Positions 5,785 to 8,633 of a stretch of 8,633 nt of DNA are shown in pieces. Position numbers and translations under genes: made by a program. Numbering within the stretch: the first letter of the stretch is position 1; each line of letters begins with the position of its first letter. The stretch lies in the NCBI GenBank assembly GCA_023436945.1, contig JAEZHG010000045.1, positions 1 to 8,633 of the forward strand, given 5' to 3'. Origin of the DNA: Pseudomonadota bacterium (GTDB taxonomy: Bacteria > Pseudomonadota > Alphaproteobacteria > Caulobacterales > Caulobacteraceae). The notes beneath the pieces are model-generated. The model had not been told where the DNA came from and ran no database searches. It saw only the letters and a list, made by a program, of their open reading frames with translations.

Positions 5785-7895
5785 CGGACCATCCCCAACA
5801 GAGTGTCATACATTTCCTTAGCCGCCTGAATGAGGCGCGCCGAGGCGTTGAAGGCTTGCTGATAGGTCGTCATCAGCACCAGTTCTTCCTCGAGATTCAC
5901 CCCTTCGAAAGAGCTGCGGCGCGAGACGGCCTCGTTATTCAGGGCCTGCGCGCTCTGGGCTGCGCTCTCGGCCAGATTGGCCTTGGCCCCGATGGTGCCC
6001 GCCATGTCCGAGGCAAAGCGGCTGAGGGTCGAGGTCAAGCCGCTCATGCCTCCGGCTGGACCGAAGCTAGTGCTGATATCGCCAGCTGCCGCCAGAAGGC
6101 GCGCGCCGCGACCATCGGCCGAGCTCAAGGACGGGGTGCCGTTGGGTACGCCCAGATCAAGCTGGCCCAGTGCCAGTTTGCTCGGGTCCGAGGCAATGTC
6201 GGAACGGATAGAGAAGCTGGAACTGCGGTTGGCACGTGCACCGCCAAGTCCGAACAGTTCGCTCATGGACACGCCGGACTGCGCCTGCGAAGTCACATCG
6301 TTCAGTACCGTCATATTGGCGGGCGGAGAGCCGCGGCCTGTAAAGGTCAGCTCGCCCTTGGCGCTCAGCGTAAAGGTACCGTGGCGGCCAATGCCGTTCA
6401 CCGGATCATTCATCGACGAGACCAGCTGCGCCATGGTCGTCGCGCCCGCTGGAACAGTGAACTCGACATCGCGGATACGCGCGCCATTGGCGTCGGTGAT
6501 GCGGAAGGTCAGGCTCTGACCCGCAGCAAAGCCGTGCTCTGATGCGCCCGTCAGGCCCGTGTCATAGATGATCGGCGAGTTGGTGCTGACCAGATCGTTC
6601 AGACCGAAGAAGTGCGAGAAGCCGCGCCCTGCCTTGTTGCTGGGGTTGGTTGCGCTGTCGGCGATTGAAATGCCGTTGCCGTTGTTCGATTCCAGCTTCA
6701 ACTGGCCATCGGTGAAGCTGGCGGTCATGTCGGGCATGGCCGCGTTCAGATCGGCGAGGAAGGTCGCGGGCGACGAGGCCACACCATTGATAGTGATGGT
6801 GCCGCCGTTGAAAACGATCTCTGCGCGGTTTTGGATCACACCATTGCTGTTGACCATGGCGATGGTCGAACTGCCGGTAAATCCGGTCAGGGCCGTTTCC
6901 AGCGAGGTGCCGACATTGCGGCCCGAAAGGGTGGTCGGTGGCGGGAAGGCCGAAGCCGCATTGTGGGCGCGGTTCAGCTCATCTGCCAGTCGGCTCGTCA
7001 GTTCGGCCAGTTGCTCGGCCACCGCGGGCGCATCTACATCGCGCAGTTGCAACAGGCCCTTGAGCTCGCCGCTTTCCAACCCCTCGGTCAGTGAGCGGCG
7101 CTGGCCAGTGGGTTCGACCACATAGATGTCATTGAACGAGGTCTCGGGCGTGATCGCCCCTGCCCGTCCATATTCCAGCCTGCCTGCCTCGGTGCCGACC
7201 AGCATCAGGCCCGCACCGGTACGGATTTCGACACCGCCCACCGAACGGGTGGTCAGGCGTATATCCATAAAGCCGGAAAGTTCATTGATCAGGGCCATCT
7301 GGGCATTCTCTGCCCCCGTGGCATCGGCACCGACGACAGTGGCGCGCGCGATCTCGCGGTTCAGCTTGGCGATCTGGTCCAGCAGGCCGTTGACGGTGTC
7401 CACGCCGGTTTGCAAGCGGTTGTCGGCATCCTCGCGAACAGACTGGATCTGGGACGATACGCGCGCGGCCTCGTCGAACAGCGCCTTGGCTTTCCAGACA
7501 GCATCCTGACGCGCCGCGCCCGAGGTCGGGCTTTCCGCGGTCGAGGCAAAGACGCTGAACAGCTCGTCGATGCGCGAGAAGAAGCTCGTGTCGCCGCCCG
7601 GATCACCGAACAAGCCCTGAATACGGTCGAACAGTTCGTAGCGGATGGTCTCGCGACCGGCATCGGCACCGGACTTCAGCGTTGCGGCCTGAAGGAAGCG
7701 GTCGGTGGCCAGACGCACACGCGCGATCTCGACCCCCGAGCCTGCGCCCTGCGTGGTCAGCGACTGCTGGTCGGCAATCTTGCGCACATAGCCAGGGGTG
7801 TTGATGTTCGAGACGTTGTCCGAAACGGTGCGCAACTGGCTCTGGGCGGTATTCAGCCCCGAGGTTGCGATATTCATGATCAGACCAAGCGACAT
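5781..7895 (-). CDS. flgK: Flagellar hook-associated protein FlgK (HAP1)
   Basis: The 704-residue product caps the hook and forms the first junction zone below the filament. Residues 1-44 hold the rod/hook-family N-terminal motif (NIATSGLNTAQSQLRTVSDN followed by VSNINTPGYVRK). The C-terminus has the matching helix EEELVLMTTYQQAFNASARL with IQAAKEMYDTLLGMVR as the final residues. Both ends together define FlgK. The protein is well over the roughly 550 residues of Salmonella FlgK; the extra length lies in the surface-exposed middle (about 330-600), which varies between taxa. The ATG at 7895 has a strong AAAGGAGG Shine-Dalgarno sequence 6 bases upstream. Transcription probably starts from a sigma-54 promoter at 8041-8055, leaving a leader of about 134 bases that contains a small open frame ending in TGATG over this start. 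Confidence 0.96.
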   Translation of the reverse strand: MSLGLIMNIATSGLNTAQSQLRTVSDNVSNINTPGYVRKIADQQSLTTQGAGSGVEIARVRLATDRFLQAATLKSGADAGRETIRYELFDRIQGLFGDPGGDTSFFSRIDELFSVFASTAESPTSGAARQDAVWKAKALFDEAARVSSQIQSVREDADNRLQTGVDTVNGLLDQIAKLNREIARATVVGADATGAENAQMALINELSGFMDIRLTTRSVGGVEIRTGAGLMLVGTEAGRLEYGRAGAITPETSFNDIYVVEPTGQRRSLTEGLESGELKGLLQLRDVDAPAVAEQLAELTSRLADELNRAHNAASAFPPPTTLSGRNVGTSLETALTGFTGSSTIAMVNSNGVIQNRAEIVFNGGTITINGVASSPATFLADLNAAMPDMTASFTDGQLKLESNNGNGISIADSATNPSNKAGRGFSHFFGLNDLVSTNSPIIYDTGLTGASEHGFAAGQSLTFRITDANGARIRDVEFTVPAGATTMAQLVSSMNDPVNGIGRHGTFTLSAKGELTFTGRGSPPANMTVLNDVTSQAQSGVSMSELFGLGGARANRSSSFSIRSDIASDPSKLALGQLDLGVPNGTPSLSSADGRGARLLAAAGDISTSFGPAGGMSGLTSTLSRFASDMAGTIGAKANLAESAAQSAQALNNEAVSRRSSFEGVNLEEELVLMTTYQQAFNASARLIQAAKEMYDTLLGMVR

Positions 7896-8011
7896 CAGCG
7901 GCCTCCTTTACCGGCGCAACCCGGCAAGCCTTGCACCACACCGCGCATTTCTTGCCCGGTGAGCGCATAAGAGCTTTTGCTCAAAGTATTGATTTTATTA
8001 GACATTGGCAT
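7895..8011 (-). CDS. Candidate 38-residue small protein upstream of and coupled to flgK
   Basis: I do not recognise this product. The frame begins MPMSNKINTLSKSSYAL and ends LPGCAGKGGR; it is basic, has one cysteine and no membrane segment. Supporting evidence: a Shine-Dalgarno-like AGGGG (8016-8020) lies 4 bases before the first ATG and 10 bases before a second in-frame ATG at 8005; the start falls about 18 bases after the predicted sigma-54 transcription start; and the stop overlaps the flgK ATG as TGATG, the same coupling used elsewhere in this window. Against it: it is short, only about half of its third codon positions are G or C, lower than its neighbours appear to have, and it overlaps an IHF match and CCGGC motifs that may be the real reason for this sequence. 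It may be a true small flagellar protein, a leader peptide, or chance. Confidence 0.35.
   Translation of the reverse strand: MPMSNKINTLSKSSYALTGQEMRGVVQGLPGCAGKGGR
7911..7937. promoter_or_regulatory. Tandem CCGGC motifs, candidate FlbD/ftr enhancer sites downstream of the flgK promoter
   Basis: CCGGCGCAA begins at 7911 and CCGGCAAG at 7921, exactly ten bases apart, so on one face of the helix. They resemble the GC-rich CCCGGC core with following A residues that I recall for ftr sites bound by FlbD, the NtrC-family activator of Caulobacter flagellar promoters. They lie about 95-115 bases downstream of the predicted flgK start point. Caulobacter flaN is also reported to use downstream ftr elements. 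The protein bound here is inferred. Confidence 0.4.
7982..7994 (-). promoter_or_regulatory. IHF-binding-site match in the flgK leader
   Basis: On the - strand AATCAATACTTTG fits the IHF consensus WATCAANNNNTTR at every defined position. It lies in the most AT-rich part of the region (7980-8005), between the predicted flgK start point near 8029 and the tandem CCGGC motifs at 7911-7937. This is where a DNA bend would be needed to loop an enhancer back to a sigma-54 promoter. Confidence 0.6.
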
Positions 8012-8014
8012 TCA

Positions 8015-8042
8015 GCCCCTGTTCTCTCGCACTCACAGGGGC
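8015..8042. repeat. Perfect dyad centred near the predicted flgK transcription start
   Basis: GCCCCTGT (8015-8022) and ACAGGGGC (8035-8042) are perfect inverted repeats separated by 12 bases. The right arm overlaps the -12 element of the flgK sigma-54 promoter, and the predicted start point (about 8029) falls in the centre. The arm centres are 20 bases apart, about two helical turns, which suits a dimeric repressor or regulator. The left arm also supplies the AGGGG in front of the small open frame. Confidence 0.5.
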
Positions 8043-8055
8043 AATTAGCGGGCCA
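8041..8055 (-). promoter_or_regulatory. Sigma-54 (RpoN) promoter for flgK-flgL
   Basis: On the - strand the sequence reads TGGCCCG-CTAA-TTGC, with GG and GC exactly ten bases apart, as sigma-54 requires. It differs from the consensus TGGCACG-N4-TTGC at one of the defined positions. Transcription would start near 8029, 134 bases before the flgK ATG. Class III/hook-stage flagellar genes in Caulobacter use this sigma factor. Confidence 0.8.
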
Positions 8056-8080
8056 GTTGTAGAACCCGATATTTCATGCC

Positions 8081-8100
8081 TGCCGAACCCGGCAAAAAGG
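8081..8100. promoter_or_regulatory. Candidate FlbD/ftr-like site between the divergent promoters
   Basis: TGCCG (8081-8085) and CGGCA (8090-8094) form a perfect small dyad around AACC. The right half continues as CCCGGCAAAAAGG (8088-8100), matching the CCCGGC plus A-run pattern I recall for ftr elements. It lies about 26 bases upstream of the flgK promoter's -24 side and about 100 bases upstream of the + strand promoter, a usual enhancer distance for the latter. The bound protein is inferred. Confidence 0.4.
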
Positions 8101-8202
8101 ATCACACAGGGCAGAAAGCGCGCAGGCCATTTCGCCCTAATCCACAGGGCCAAAATCTAAATAGGCCAGTAAATTCAGCCGATTGATGCGGTTGGCACAA
8201 AC

Positions 8203-8217
8203 TGGCCCGGCACTTGC
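8203..8217 (+). promoter_or_regulatory. Sigma-54 (RpoN) promoter for the fliK-like gene / hook operon
   Basis: The sequence reads TGGCCCG-GCAC-TTGC, with GG (8204-8205) and GC (8216-8217) separated by exactly ten bases. Its -24 heptamer and -12 TTGC are identical to those of the divergent flgK promoter. The predicted start is near 8229, giving a leader of about 54 bases to the ATG at 8283. Confidence 0.8.
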
Positions 8218-8237
8218 GACGAGGATGCCGAATATTT

Positions 8238-8257
8238 CCCGGCGCAGAAGCTTGCCG
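8238..8257. promoter_or_regulatory. Candidate ftr-like dyad just downstream of the + strand promoter
   Basis: CCCGGC at 8238-8243 is followed by GCAGAA and, at 8254-8257, GCCG, so CGGC and GCCG form an inverted pair ten bases apart. This resembles the C-CGGC...A-A...GC-G outline I recall for ftr sites. It sits about 10 to 28 bases after the predicted start point, a place where a bound FlbD-type protein could also repress. Confidence 0.3.
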
Positions 8258-8282
8258 ACCTCAATCCAACGTCCGCAGCACT

Positions 8283-8633
8283 ATGACCGCATCTGCAATC
8301 CTGTCCGTTATGATGGGCGGCGCTCTGAATGGAGCGTCGGCTCTAGATGCGTCTGACGTCCGTCCGAACGGCGCAGAAATGCCGAACGACGGGGCTTTTG
8401 CCGCTATGGTGGACGAGGTCGCGGTCGAGGACATCGCTGAAACCAACACCGATGCGCTGGTCGCCAATCCTGTGCAGATGGCCCCGCAGGTTCCGGTCGC
8501 CGCAACCGCCATGAACACCGTGGCGCTTTCTGCTGGGTTCGAGGCGGAAGCCGCTGGCTCGGCAGAAAATGTCGGGGCTGAAGCCTTTGCTCCGGCAAAT
8601 GAGGATGCCGCATCCAAAGCCCCTGCCCTAACC
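8283..8633 (+). CDS. fliK: Probable flagellar hook-length control protein FliK, N-terminal part (runs off window)
   Basis: The frame stays open from ATG 8283 to the window end, giving 117 residues without a stop. The product is acidic and rich in Ala, Val, Asn and Pro with low complexity (for example FAAMVDEVAVED and QMAPQVPVAATAM) and has no transmembrane segment; the short hydrophobic start is not a convincing signal peptide. Such a disordered N-terminus is typical of FliK, the secreted ruler that sets hook length, but the diagnostic C-terminal domain lies outside the window. The call rests mainly on context: it diverges from flgK-flgL and has a sigma-54 promoter like theirs, as the hook operon does in Caulobacter. 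No other in-frame start lies upstream within the leader, and no good Shine-Dalgarno sequence precedes the ATG; methionines at residues 10 and 11 are alternatives. It could be another hook-operon protein. Confidence 0.55.
   Translation, partial: MTASAILSVMMGGALNGASALDASDVRPNGAEMPNDGAFAAMVDEVAVEDIAETNTDALVANPVQMAPQVPVAATAMNTVALSAGFEAEAAGSAENVGAEAFAPANEDAASKAPALT

Noticed and set aside
5745..6542. Long open frame of 265 codons on the + strand antisense to flgK and flgL
   Set aside because: It lies wholly over well-supported flagellar genes, has no recognisable domain, and is the kind of shadow frame that GC-rich codon bias produces.
8177..8189. Second possible IHF site near the + strand promoter (a TTGAT word)
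   Set aside because: It misses defined consensus positions at both ends, unlike the exact match at 7982-7994.
8192..8207. TTGGCACAAACTGGCC, which looks like the -24 half of a sigma-54 promoter on the + strand
   Set aside because: The base pair ten positions after its GG is CC, not GC, so there is no -12 element. The real match starts 10 bases later at 8203.
8225..8227. ATG near the fliK-side transcription start as a possible gene start, preceded by GAGG
   Set aside because: It is not in frame with the long open frame from 8283 and leads only to a short peptide.
8261..8617. Open frame of 118 codons on the - strand over the fliK-like start
   Set aside because: Its Ala/Ser/Thr-rich product mirrors the Ala-rich + strand frame, and that + strand frame has the promoter and the matching gene context.
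1..8633. CRISPR array, tRNA, rRNA, insertion sequence or attachment site
   Set aside because: I found no regularly spaced repeats, no cloverleaf with a CCA-adjacent stem, no transposase-like product and no terminal repeats; almost all of the window is filled by ordinary genes.

Overview
The window looks like chromosomal DNA of a stalked or budding alphaproteobacterium, most likely Caulobacterales (Caulobacter, Brevundimonas or Asticcacaulis type) or a close relative. The reasons are the GC-rich coding sequence, the flgK-flgL pair divergent from a probable hook-operon gene across a sigma-54 regulatory region, and an Mla-type operon whose permease carries a fused STAS domain. Genus cannot be decided from the sequence alone.

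Layout, left to right. (1) 1-492, + strand: the 3' end of scoB (3-oxoacid CoA-transferase subunit B), closed by a strong hairpin terminator at 513-549. (2) 552-1031, - strand: a small secreted protein of unknown function, convergent with scoB. (3) 1163-4672, - strand: a tightly overlapping four-gene operon for a phospholipid-type MCE ABC transporter. In transcription order it holds the permease with N-terminal STAS domain (mlaE-like), the ATPase (mlaF-like), the substrate-binding MCE protein (mlaD-like) and an outer-membrane auxiliary lipoprotein. Its terminator is at 1124-1150. (4) 4673-4863: a gap with small dyads and no clear promoter or terminator. (5) 4864-7895, - strand: flgL and flgK, the hook-filament junction proteins, overlapping by ATGA. 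(6) 7896-8282: a compact regulatory region. (7) 8283 to the window end, + strand: the N-terminal part of a probable fliK (hook-length control).

The most informative region is 7896-8282. It has two divergent sigma-54 (RpoN) promoter matches with the same -24 heptamer TGGCCCG and the same -12 TTGC, one facing flgK and one facing the fliK-like gene. Around them lie an exact match to the IHF consensus, several CCGGC motifs resembling the ftr/FlbD enhancer sites of Caulobacter flagellar promoters, a perfect 8-bp-arm dyad centred near the predicted flgK start point, and three CACAGGG repeats. The layout strongly recalls the classical divergent flaN/flbG control region of Caulobacter crescentus.

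The predicted flgK leader also contains an unlisted 38-codon open frame (7895-8011, -). It has its own Shine-Dalgarno-like AGGGG, and its stop overlaps the flgK start as TGATG. If translated, it would be a small protein coupled to flgK. The IHF match and the tandem CCGGC motifs lie inside it.

The three functional blocks (ketone-body/acyl-CoA metabolism, envelope lipid transport, flagellum) look like ordinary chromosomal neighbours. I saw no mobile element, CRISPR array, tRNA or rRNA.
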